From Reclinomonas americana ATCC 50394 (taxonomy: Eukaryota > Jakobida > Jakobea > Jakobida), in assembly GCA_048213135.1 (NCBI GenBank), contig PS015010.1, positions 1,240,001 to 1,304,000 on the forward strand: a stretch of DNA of 64,000 nt, written 5' to 3'. Every line of letters starts with the position of its first letter. The first letter of the stretch is position 1. This document shows, piece after piece, positions 26,254-33,049 of this stretch. The translations under genes were made by a program, and so were the position numbers. The notes under the pieces are model-generated. The model searched no databases. It was given only the letters and a program-made list of their open reading frames with translations, and was not told where the DNA came from.

Positions 26254-26598
26254 TTATTTTACAGAAGCAACCAGGCTTTTGAAAGTTTCCGGCTCATTCA
26301 TGGCGAGGTCGGCCAGCACCTTACGGTTGAGGTCGATGTTCTTCGCGGCCAGCTTGTGGATGAATTCGCTGTAAGTCATGCCTTCTTCCCTTACGGCGGC
26401 ATTGATACGGGCGATCCACAGGGTGCGGTATTCGCGTTTTTTGAGTTTACGGCCAACGTAGCTGTACGTTAAACCTTTTTCCATTACGTTTTTCGCAACG
26501 GTGTATACATTTTTACGTTTGCCGTAATATCCTTTGGCGGCTTTTAAAATTCTTTTGCGGCGGGCCCTGCTGGCTACTGCGTTTACTGAACGTGGCAT
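26254..26598 (-). CDS. rplT: Ribosomal protein L20
   Basis: A 114-residue L20, full length. It begins [32 protein letters not shown], a long basic helix that threads through 23S rRNA. The globular end [20 protein letters not shown]-like segment follows. It is needed early in 50S assembly and in some bacteria represses its own operon. It lies 39 bases downstream of rpmI on the same strand, ahead of a strong terminator. Confidence 0.99.
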   Translation of the reverse strand: MPRSVNAVASRARRKRILKAAKGYYGKRKNVYTVAKNVMEKGLTYSYVGRKLKKREYRTLWIARINAAVREEGMTYSEFIHKLAAKNIDLNRKVLADLAMNEPETFKSLVASVK

Positions 26599-26637
26599 AT
26601 GCTAATTTTTTTAAAGTTAATGTTGAAAGATGTTTCC

Positions 26638-26835
26638 TTATTTCATTCCCAGGAGGCGCTTTACGAAGTGCATGTTGGCATCGGCCACCACACCGTCTTT
26701 ACGCATGTTGCGCTTACGTTTGGTTGATTTTTTGGTCAGGATGTGACGTTTGAATGATTTCTGGAAAGTGATCTTACCGGTTGCGGTAACTTTAAAACGC
26801 TTTTTAGCGCTGCTGTTGGTTTTAACCTTTGGCAT
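26638..26835 (-). CDS. rpmI: Ribosomal protein L35
   Basis: A 65-residue L35 starting MPKVKTNSSAKKRFKVTATG and ending in the basic KRHILTKKSTKRKRN-type segment. The start is ATG 26835; upstream in-frame codons back to 26955 have no L35 homology and would place the start close to the promoter box at 26940. The gene is followed by rplT. The leader of about 100 bases contains a hairpin at 26869-26884. Confidence 0.98.
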   Translation of the reverse strand: MPKVKTNSSAKKRFKVTATGKITFQKSFKRHILTKKSTKRKRNMRKDGVVADANMHFVKRLLGMK

Positions 26836-26868
26836 TGTATAACTTGTTATCGTTACTCCCTGCTGGCG

Positions 26869-26884
26869 GTCCAAACAGATGGAC
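26869..26884 (-). promoter_or_regulatory. Leader hairpin upstream of rpmI
   Basis: GTCCA-AACAGA-TGGAC (5-bp stem) about 33 bases before the rpmI ATG, within the transcribed leader. It could be part of an L20-type autoregulatory site; nothing else supports that. Confidence 0.35.
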
Positions 26885-26939
26885 ACTTTTTGAGCCGTGT
26901 GGGAAATGTACAAAAAGAAGAACTTATCTTTTCGGGCGG

Positions 26940-26947
26940 CAAAGGTA
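26940..26947 (-). promoter_or_regulatory. TAnnTTTG promoter box for rpmI-rplT
   Basis: TACCTTTG on the minus strand, 104 bases before the rpmI ATG. It gives this pair a promoter independent of infC. Confidence 0.55.
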
Positions 26948-27002
26948 AGGAACAATCAGGAATTATGAAGGATAAATTATGAATTTATAAGAAGGATCAT
27001 AA

Positions 27003-27030
27003 TAAAAAAGGACCGGCAATGCCGGCCGCT
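27003..27030 (-). terminator. Terminator of the DUF4142 gene
   Basis: Stem ACCGGCA/TGCCGG extended by an outer G-C pair (27011-27027), with TTTTTTATT on the minus strand, 38 bases past the stop. Confidence 0.8.
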
Positions 27031-27067
27031 TTTCACTGACCATAACCATATTTCAGTTTATAATCAA

Positions 27068-27634
27068 CTATTTATGCACTTTGTCGTGAACCTGTACCAC
27101 CATTTCAGAGTGGTGTTTGATCACGGGTAAAGTGGCGGTTGCCCAGGCTTTTACGTCTGCATTATGCCCGTTGGCGATCTCGTCTTCCAGTTTACCGATC
27201 GTTTTTTCGTGGGCCGATTTCAGTAAGGCGGTGTAGGCCTTGTCAAAATCCACCCCTGTTTTGGAAGCCAGGTCATCATATTTTGCCTGGTTATCGGTAC
27301 TGATCCCGGTAGCCATGGTGATGTTGTTTTTGCGGGCAACTTCTGCCAGCTCGTTATTGGCTTTGGTATGATCGCTTACCAGCATTTTGGCCAGATCCTT
27401 TACCAAAGCGGAGTTGGATTTGGCTTGTGCCAGTTCTCCCAGTTTTACTTCCAGCATACCACCATCGGCCACGGCTGTTACAAAGTCGGCGTCGTTATCC
27501 ACCTTCGTTACCTCCATTTTTTTATCGTTCTTATCATCAGCCATTTCCTTGGCGTCCGTTTCCTTACCGGCATTGTTACAGGCCATTATCGTTAAACAGC
27601 AAATAGCGAAGAAGCCTATCATGAATTGTTTCAT
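27068..27634 (-). CDS. DUF4142-family lipoprotein
   Basis: A 188-residue protein with a lipoprotein signal: a hydrophobic segment, then TIMACNN with Cys19. The mature part is a four-helix ferritin-like DUF4142 domain (DADFVTAVADGGMLEVKLGELAQAKS, then MLVSDHTKANNELAEVARK, ending LPVIKHHSEMV). The conserved HTKAN and HH positions recall metal-binding in related DUF305 and ferritin-like folds, but no function is established. It may be sorted to the outer or inner membrane. It stands alone between rluF and rpmI, with its own terminator. Confidence 0.9.
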   Translation of the reverse strand: MKQFMIGFFAICCLTIMACNNAGKETDAKEMADDKNDKKMEVTKVDNDADFVTAVADGGMLEVKLGELAQAKSNSALVKDLAKMLVSDHTKANNELAEVARKNNITMATGISTDNQAKYDDLASKTGVDFDKAYTALLKSAHEKTIGKLEDEIANGHNADVKAWATATLPVIKHHSEMVVQVHDKVHK

Positions 27635-27745
27635 AGTTTTCTTTTACACCAGATACCGGCAAAATGATGCCAGCCCGTTTTATACGGGAAACAGTTCAGG
27701 CCGGTTGTTTACTGTGGAATTAATTGCCCCGGATAAGGAACGGGT

Positions 27746-28483
27746 TTACTCATCCATGCCCGAGTCGCCGTCGGCGGTTTTGCTGGAATGGGCCAGCATC
27801 TGCCCCATGGCTTCCAGCTCGGCGGGTGTAAAATAGCGCCATTTGCCGGGCGGCAGGTTCTGCAGGGTGATGTTCATGATACGTGTCCTTTTGAGCGAGG
27901 TCACGTTATAACCCAGCGCTTCGCACATCCGGCGTATCTGGCGGTTGAGGCCCTGCACGAGTATAATGCGGAAGCGGTTATCCCCTTCCTGTTTTACAAA
28001 GCACTTTTTAGTTACGGTACCTAATATCTTCACCCCGCTGCGCATGCGGTTCACAAATTCGGCATTAATGGGTTTGTCTACGGTAACCACGTATTCTTTT
28101 TCATGGCCATTGCCAGCCCTCAGTATCTTATTCACGATATCGCCGTCGTTGGTCAGGAAGATGAGACCTTCGCTGCGTTTATCGAGCCGGCCAATGGGAA
28201 ATATCCTTGTTTTATACCCGATAAAATCGATGATATTGGTTTTGTCTTTCAGGTCGGTGGTACAGGTAATGCCCTTGGGTTTATTGAGCGCCAGGTATAC
28301 GGTACTTTTCTTTTTACGAATGGGTTCTCCATCAATCTTCACCACATCACCTTCCTTTACGCGGTTGCCTTTATGCGCATCCTGTCCATTGATGGTAACG
28401 CGGCATTGCTCGATGTATTCATCGGCTTCCCTCCTGCTGCAAAAGCCGGAATCGCTGATGTATTTATTGAGACTGGTATCCAC
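27746..28483 (-). CDS. rluF: 23S rRNA pseudouridine synthase RluF-like
   Basis: A 245-residue RsuA-family pseudouridine synthase. An S4 RNA-binding domain ([22 protein letters not shown], about 5-60) precedes the catalytic domain. The catalytic aspartate is Asp99 in the [18 protein letters not shown] block. The ending [17 protein letters not shown](T)SLKRTRI is standard. RluF acts on U2604 of 23S rRNA in E. coli. The acidic C-terminal tail (ADGDSGMDE) is dispensable-looking. It begins 19 bases after the infC terminator and so splits the normal infC-rpmI-rplT order. Confidence 0.92.
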   Translation of the reverse strand: MDTSLNKYISDSGFCSRREADEYIEQCRVTINGQDAHKGNRVKEGDVVKIDGEPIRKKKSTVYLALNKPKGITCTTDLKDKTNIIDFIGYKTRIFPIGRLDKRSEGLIFLTNDGDIVNKILRAGNGHEKEYVVTVDKPINAEFVNRMRSGVKILGTVTKKCFVKQEGDNRFRIILVQGLNRQIRRMCEALGYNVTSLKRTRIMNITLQNLPPGKWRYFTPAELEAMGQMLAHSSKTADGDSGMDE

Positions 28484-28501
28484 TGACGGTATTGCTGTTC
28501 A

Positions 28502-28534
28502 TAAAAAAACTGCCCCTGCTGGACAGGGACAGTT
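28502..28534 (-). terminator. Terminator of thrS-infC
   Basis: AACTG-x-CCCTG, 5-base loop, CAGGG-x-CAGTT, then seven T on the minus strand; 18 bases past the infC stop and immediately before rluF. Confidence 0.85.
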
Positions 28535-28551
28535 CTATAAGTTGTTTACTA

Positions 28552-29175
28552 CTATTGTTCTTTAGCGATCAGTTTACCCAGGATCTCAGAAGAAGATTTC
28601 TTTTTCTGGGCAGCCTTGGGTGCAAACATCACCAGCATGCGCTTGCCTTCCATCTTGGGCATCCCTTCCAGGGCGCCGAAGTCTTTCAGGCGGTCGGCGA
28701 ATTTCAGCAGCAGCAGTTCACCGCGTTCCTTGAACATGATGGCACGTCCTTTAAACTGAACGTGTGCTTTTACTTTATCGCCTTCCTGCAGGAATTTTTC
28801 CGCGTGTTTTACTTTGAATTCGAAATCGTGATCATCCGTATTGGGTGTAAAGCGAATCTCCTTCACCTCGCTGGTTTTGGATTTCGCTTTCATTTCTTTC
28901 TTCTTCTTTTTCTCCTCGTACAGGAATTTGTTATAGTCAATGATCCTGCACACCGGCGGATTGGCACCCGGAGAGATTTCTACCAGGTCGAGTTCCTGTG
29001 ACTGGGCGATCTTCATCGCTTCCTGTGTGGCGTAAACGCCCGGCGTTACATTATCACCTACCAGGCGCACTTCAGGTACCCTGATCATATGATTGGTACG
29101 GTGTTCCTGTTGTTGTTCTTTTCTGAATCGGGGGTTGAAACCGCCCCTGTTGTTTTGTTTTGGAGGAAATGCCAT
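28552..29175 (-). CDS. infC: Translation initiation factor IF-3
   Basis: A 207-residue IF-3 with an N-terminal domain (IRVPEVRLVGDNVTPGVYATQEAMKIAQSQELDLVEISPGANPPVCRIIDYNKFLYE), a lysine-rich linker helix and a C-terminal domain (KEIRFTPNTDDHDFEFKVKHAEKFLQEGDKVKAHVQFKGR). It has a glutamine- and arginine-rich N-terminal extension and a lysine/serine-rich C-terminal extension. It binds the 30S subunit and checks the start codon. The start is ATG, not the rare AUU used for autoregulation in E. coli. It follows thrS with a 48-base gap and has a terminator at its end. Confidence 0.98.
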   Translation of the reverse strand: MAFPPKQNNRGGFNPRFRKEQQQEHRTNHMIRVPEVRLVGDNVTPGVYATQEAMKIAQSQELDLVEISPGANPPVCRIIDYNKFLYEEKKKKKEMKAKSKTSEVKEIRFTPNTDDHDFEFKVKHAEKFLQEGDKVKAHVQFKGRAIMFKERGELLLLKFADRLKDFGALEGMPKMEGKRMLVMFAPKAAQKKKSSSEILGKLIAKEQ

Positions 29176-29223
29176 TTACAAATTTTAGTTTACAATGTTG
29201 TTGTGTTATTCAATAAGGGTAGA

Positions 29224-31170
29224 TTACTCGCCTTTTCTTTCGCTGATCTCGGCCTTTACTTCGGCTATGAATTCTCCGATATCCCTTGCACCCAGATCGC
29301 CTTTGCCCTGCCTTCTTACAGAGGCCTTGTTCTCGTTCATCTCTTTCTCTCCCACGACCAGCATATAAGGAACCCTGGCCAGTTCGGTATCGCGGATTTT
29401 TTTGCCGATCTTCTCCTGCCGGTCATCAATCTCTGCACGAATATCTGATTTTTTTAATGATTGCAAAAGAGTATTTGCATAATCCATGAATTTGTCGCTG
29501 ATCGGCAATATTTTCACCTGCAAAGGCGCCAGCCATACGGGGAATTTACCCGCGTAATGCTCCAGCAGGAACCCGATAAAACGTTCATGGGTACCCAGCG
29601 GTGCCCGGTGAATGATCAGCGGTGTTTCAGGACTATTGTCTTTATTGGTGAACGACAGTTTGAACTTGAGACCCGAGTTGAAGTCCACCTGGTTGGTGGC
29701 GAGGGTAAATTCCTTACCGATCGCACTCCATATCTGCACATCAATTTTGGGACCATAAAAAGCGGCTTCATCCTGTACTTCCACGAAAGGTGTACCGGTA
29801 TCGATCAGTACTTTACGCACCATGTCTTCGGTCTCCTTCCATAATTCAGGTTCATTCACATATTTCTGTCCCAGTTTTTCGGGGTTGTGCAGCGACAGGC
29901 GCATCACGTATTTATCTACACCGAATATTTTGAAATATTTGATGTACATATCGTTCACGGCCTTGAACTCGGCGAAGAACTGTTCCCTGTTGCAATAGAT
30001 GTGCGCATCGTTCATGTGCAGGCAACGCACCCGCATCAGGCCAAACAATTCGCCGCTTTGCTCATAACGGTAGCAGGTGCCATATTCGGCAATGCGGTAA
30101 GGCAGTTCTTTATAGCTTTTGGGCTCCGCATCAAATATTTTGTGGTGATGGGGGCAGTTCATCGCTTTCAGGTAATATTTCTCGCCATCCATTTCCATGG
30201 GCGGGAACATACTGTCGGCGTAATACGGCAGGTGACCACTGGTGAGGTACATGCTTTCTTTAGCGATGTGGGGAGTTACCACACGCTTATACCCCGCGTC
30301 GGATTCCGTTTCTTTGGCCAGTTTTTCCAGTTCTTCGATGATAACCGTTCCGTTGGGCAACCACAGCGGGAGGCCCTGGCCCACGTCATCATCCATGGTA
30401 AAGATGCCCAGTTCCTTGCCCAGTTTGCGGTGATCCCTTTTTTTCGCCTCTTCCAAAAGGGCGAGGTATTCATCCAGTTCTTTCTGGCTGGGGAAAGTCA
30501 CGCCATATACACGGGTAAGCTGTTTGTTCTTTTCATCGCCTTTCCAGTAAGCACCGGCAATACTGGTAAGCTTAATGGCTTTGATGAAACCGGTATTAGG
30601 GATATGCGGACCGCGGCACAGATCGGTGAAACCACCCTGGGTGTAGAGCGTGATACCGCCGTCTTCCAGGTTCTGGAGCAGGTCAAGTTTGTACTCATCT
30701 CCTTTATCGGTGAAATACTGTACCGCATCGGCTTTGGATATTTCCTTACGCTGGTAAGGATTAGCCTGTTTGGCCAGCTCGTTCATTTTCTTTTCCAGTT
30801 CAACCAGGTCTTCGTCAGACATTTTCCTGTCACCCAGGTCCATATCATAATAAAAACCTTTTTGCAGGCCATTGTCGATAGCAGGACCTACCCAGAATTT
30901 TACACCGGGGTACAGGCTCTCCACCGCCTCAGCCATAAGGTGGGCGCTGGAATGCCAGAAAGTAGCTTTGCCATCTGTATTATCCCAGGTGAGCAGCGTA
31001 ACCGTTGCATCTTCATTGATGGGACGCGTGACATCCCATACTTCGCCGTTAATGCTGGCAACCAGCACTTTCCTGGCCAGTCCTTCACTGATGGACTTGG
31101 CAACTTCCAATGCAGAGATACCTTTCTCGTACTCTCTTACGGAACCGTCGGGTAATGTGATCCTGATCAT
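29224..31170 (-). CDS. thrS: Threonyl-tRNA synthetase
   Basis: A 648-residue class II synthetase. Domain order: TGS (1-62), the editing domain with HSSAHLMAEA near 76-85 and the TDLCRGPHIPNTG zinc site, catalytic core with NCPHHHKIFDAEPKSY and the motif 2 CYRYEQSGELFGLMRVR, and the anticodon-binding domain (from about 545, WLAPLQVKILPIS). It charges tRNA-Thr and edits mis-charged serine. The first gene of the thrS-infC unit, with a promoter box at 31204-31211. No T-box leader, which this phylum lacks. Confidence 0.99.
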   Translation of the reverse strand: MIRITLPDGSVREYEKGISALEVAKSISEGLARKVLVASINGEVWDVTRPINEDATVTLLTWDNTDGKATFWHSSAHLMAEAVESLYPGVKFWVGPAIDNGLQKGFYYDMDLGDRKMSDEDLVELEKKMNELAKQANPYQRKEISKADAVQYFTDKGDEYKLDLLQNLEDGGITLYTQGGFTDLCRGPHIPNTGFIKAIKLTSIAGAYWKGDEKNKQLTRVYGVTFPSQKELDEYLALLEEAKKRDHRKLGKELGIFTMDDDVGQGLPLWLPNGTVIIEELEKLAKETESDAGYKRVVTPHIAKESMYLTSGHLPYYADSMFPPMEMDGEKYYLKAMNCPHHHKIFDAEPKSYKELPYRIAEYGTCYRYEQSGELFGLMRVRCLHMNDAHIYCNREQFFAEFKAVNDMYIKYFKIFGVDKYVMRLSLHNPEKLGQKYVNEPELWKETEDMVRKVLIDTGTPFVEVQDEAAFYGPKIDVQIWSAIGKEFTLATNQVDFNSGLKFKLSFTNKDNSPETPLIIHRAPLGTHERFIGFLLEHYAGKFPVWLAPLQVKILPISDKFMDYANTLLQSLKKSDIRAEIDDRQEKIGKKIRDTELARVPYMLVVGEKEMNENKASVRRQGKGDLGARDIGEFIAEVKAEISERKGE

Positions 31171-31203
31171 AATATTCTACTGAACTTCCTTGAAATAAGA
31201 TTG

Positions 31204-31211
31204 CAAATTTA
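31204..31211 (-). promoter_or_regulatory. TAnnTTTG promoter box for thrS
   Basis: TAAATTTG on the minus strand, 33 bases before the thrS ATG. A TTG lies upstream but at a longer spacing (26) than usual. Confidence 0.6.
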
Positions 31212-31267
31212 ACGAAGTATTAGTGAATGTGCGTATTCAAACTCTTTCTTTCGCTATCTATTCTGCA

Positions 31268-31275
31268 TAATTTTG
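31268..31275 (+). promoter_or_regulatory. TAnnTTTG promoter box, secreted proline-rich protein
   Basis: TAATTTTG, 20 bases before ATG 31296. It rules out the upstream in-frame ATG at 31227 as the usual start. Confidence 0.6.
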
Positions 31276-31295
31276 TAAAGATTAATTTTGTTGAT

Positions 31296-32471
31296 ATGAA
31301 GTATACTTTACCCTTGTTTGTTTTATTGTCGTTTTCCGTTGCTTTGAAGGCCCAGGATTTCACCGGTCAGTGGAAGGGTTCTTTTATCGATAAAAGTACC
31401 AAGTTCCTGAGCTGGGGCGGTGATCAGTGCGATTATGTACTGGAACTGGAAACAAAGGGTAATACTGTAAGCGGTTACTCCTACACTTATTTTTCTGACG
31501 GCGGAAAAAAATACTATACCATTTGCCGGCTCACCGGCACCATTAACAGGGCCGATAAAACAGTGGAAGTAAGGGAAGTGGAAAGAACAAAGACCAATGT
31601 TCCCAGCAATATCCGCAACTGTTTCCAGGTACATAAGCTTACTTATTTCAAGCAGGGTGATTCACAAACCCTCGAAGGCGAATGGGTGCCCGCCCCCAAC
31701 CAGGAAGGCGATTGCGGTTATGGCAGCACCATCCTTACCAGGCGTGTGTTGCAAAGGAATACGGCCCTGGCCAAAGCCACCGTTCCGGTAAAAAAGACCA
31801 CAACTTCAACTCCCGTGACAAAACCTGTGGTAAAGAATACCGTTCCTTCACGCCAGAGTACCACACCTGCCAGGCAGCCTGTGGTAAAGAATACGGTTAA
31901 AACGCCGCCTCCTGTGGTGTTCAGAAATCCCAGCCCGGCAAAAACACAACCCGTTGCGAAAAACACGGTTAAAACGCCTCCCCCTCCTGCTGTAAAGGAA
32001 AATCCCGTAACTATTGTACCTCCTTCCGAAACCAATGTGGTGAAAGATAAAGGCGTGGTGGTGATTGACAGGGCTGATGACGATCCGAAAAGGAATACCC
32101 TTGGCGGTGTTTTTGAAAAAAGGACCAATACCCTGCTGAAGACCATTAATATAGAAAATGAGACCTTTAAGGTTGACCTGTATGATAATGGTGATATTGA
32201 TGGCGACAGCATTTCCCTCTTTTTTAACGGCAAATTGCTGCTGGCCCACAAAAGGCTTAGTGACAAAGCCCTTAGCCTGACCCTAGACGTGGACAATGAA
32301 CGGGAAGTAAATGAACTGATCATGTATGCCGACAACCTGGGTTCCATACCACCCAATACCGCCTTAATGGTGATCACAGATGGCAACAAACGCTACGAAG
32401 CCCGCATTTCATCCGACCTGGAAAAAAGCGGCGTTATCAGGTTTGTACATAAGCCGAAAGGGACACAATAA
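31296..32471 (+). CDS. Secreted protein with proline-rich repeated linker, unknown
   Basis: A 391-residue protein from ATG 31296, chosen because MKYTLPLFVLLSFSVALKAQ is a good signal peptide and the promoter lies just upstream. The first domain (about 20-150) has DFTGQWKGSF and repeated beta-strands of a lipocalin-like or small beta-barrel kind. A linker (about 155-255) carries three copies of PV(V/A)KNTV plus TPPP runs. The C-terminal domain (about 280-390) has VDLYDNGDIDGDSISLFFNGKLL and IMYADNLGSIPPNTALMVITDG, typical of a beta-sandwich. It is likely periplasmic or surface. Function unknown. Confidence 0.82.
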   Translation: MKYTLPLFVLLSFSVALKAQDFTGQWKGSFIDKSTKFLSWGGDQCDYVLELETKGNTVSGYSYTYFSDGGKKYYTICRLTGTINRADKTVEVREVERTKTNVPSNIRNCFQVHKLTYFKQGDSQTLEGEWVPAPNQEGDCGYGSTILTRRVLQRNTALAKATVPVKKTTTSTPVTKPVVKNTVPSRQSTTPARQPVVKNTVKTPPPVVFRNPSPAKTQPVAKNTVKTPPPPAVKENPVTIVPPSETNVVKDKGVVVIDRADDDPKRNTLGGVFEKRTNTLLKTINIENETFKVDLYDNGDIDGDSISLFFNGKLLLAHKRLSDKALSLTLDVDNEREVNELIMYADNLGSIPPNTALMVITDGNKRYEARISSDLEKSGVIRFVHKPKGTQ

Positions 32472-32514
32472 ATTGGTACTTGCCACGTTATAAGGGCAAA
32501 CCAATATCATTGTG

Positions 32515-32964
32515 ATGAAAACTATACTCCCGGTCACTGCATTGCTGGCCACACTGGCATTAGGCTTCAGCCTGGTTTCCTGCTCTAAAGACGAAGACGC
32601 ATTACCTCCAAAAGAACAATTGATTGTTGGTGAATGGAAGATCCATACCATTCAGCAGAAAGTATATATGGGCAGCACACTTATAAAAGACACCATCTGG
32701 AAAAGAAATCCCCGCCCGGTGAACATTGCGGTTTTTGGAGAAAGCGGCGGCAGTTTCGAATTCAAATACAATAACTCCGGTTCGGAAACCGGCAGCTACA
32801 ACTGGAAAGGTTCTGACTCTCTTATTTGTGATGTTACCGGTAAAAGCTATCGCTGGAAATTATTGACTATCACAAGAGAATTACTAACTACCTCAAATAA
32901 AACAACAAATGATCCGGCCTACCCCGGCACTACGGTTAATACCTATTACACCTTTATCCGGTAG
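32515..32964 (+). CDS. Lipocalin-like lipoprotein
   Basis: A 149-residue lipoprotein. ATG 32515 is chosen over a GTG one codon earlier. The signal ends in a lipobox LVSCSKDE, with the acidic +2 region favouring export to the outer surface in this phylum. The mature part opens LIVGEWKIHTIQQKVY, the usual GxW of the lipocalin-like domain (DUF4923/lipocalin_4 style), then GSFEFKYNNSGSETGSYNWKG. It might bind a small ligand; none is known. It starts 44 bases after the preceding secreted gene and ends at a strong hairpin shared with the convergent receptor gene. Confidence 0.78.
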   Translation: MKTILPVTALLATLALGFSLVSCSKDEDALPPKEQLIVGEWKIHTIQQKVYMGSTLIKDTIWKRNPRPVNIAVFGESGGSFEFKYNNSGSETGSYNWKGSDSLICDVTGKSYRWKLLTITRELLTTSNKTTNDPAYPGTTVNTYYTFIR

Positions 32965-32996
32965 TTATTAAAAAGTACTAAACCCTCAAATGAATA

Positions 32997-33033
32997 GAGA
33001 ACGTCCCGCTTGTAACGGGACGTTCTCATTTTA
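32997..33033. terminator. 12-bp hairpin between convergent genes
   Basis: A perfect stem GAGAACGTCCCG/CGGGACGTTCTC with 7-base loop (32997-33027), followed by ATTTTAT. It lies between convergent stops at 32964 and 33050 and may act on both strands. Confidence 0.8.
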
Positions 33034-33049
33034 TCCTTTCAGATGATCT

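Noticed and set aside
29887-31155. A 422-codon plus-strand open frame opposite thrS
   Set aside because: It runs antisense across the intact threonyl-tRNA synthetase. Its residues show no domain or start context, and the thrS frame explains the conservation.
31171-31226. T-box or other riboswitch before thrS
   Set aside because: The interval is only about 55 bases with no T-box motif; this phylum does not use T-boxes for thrS.
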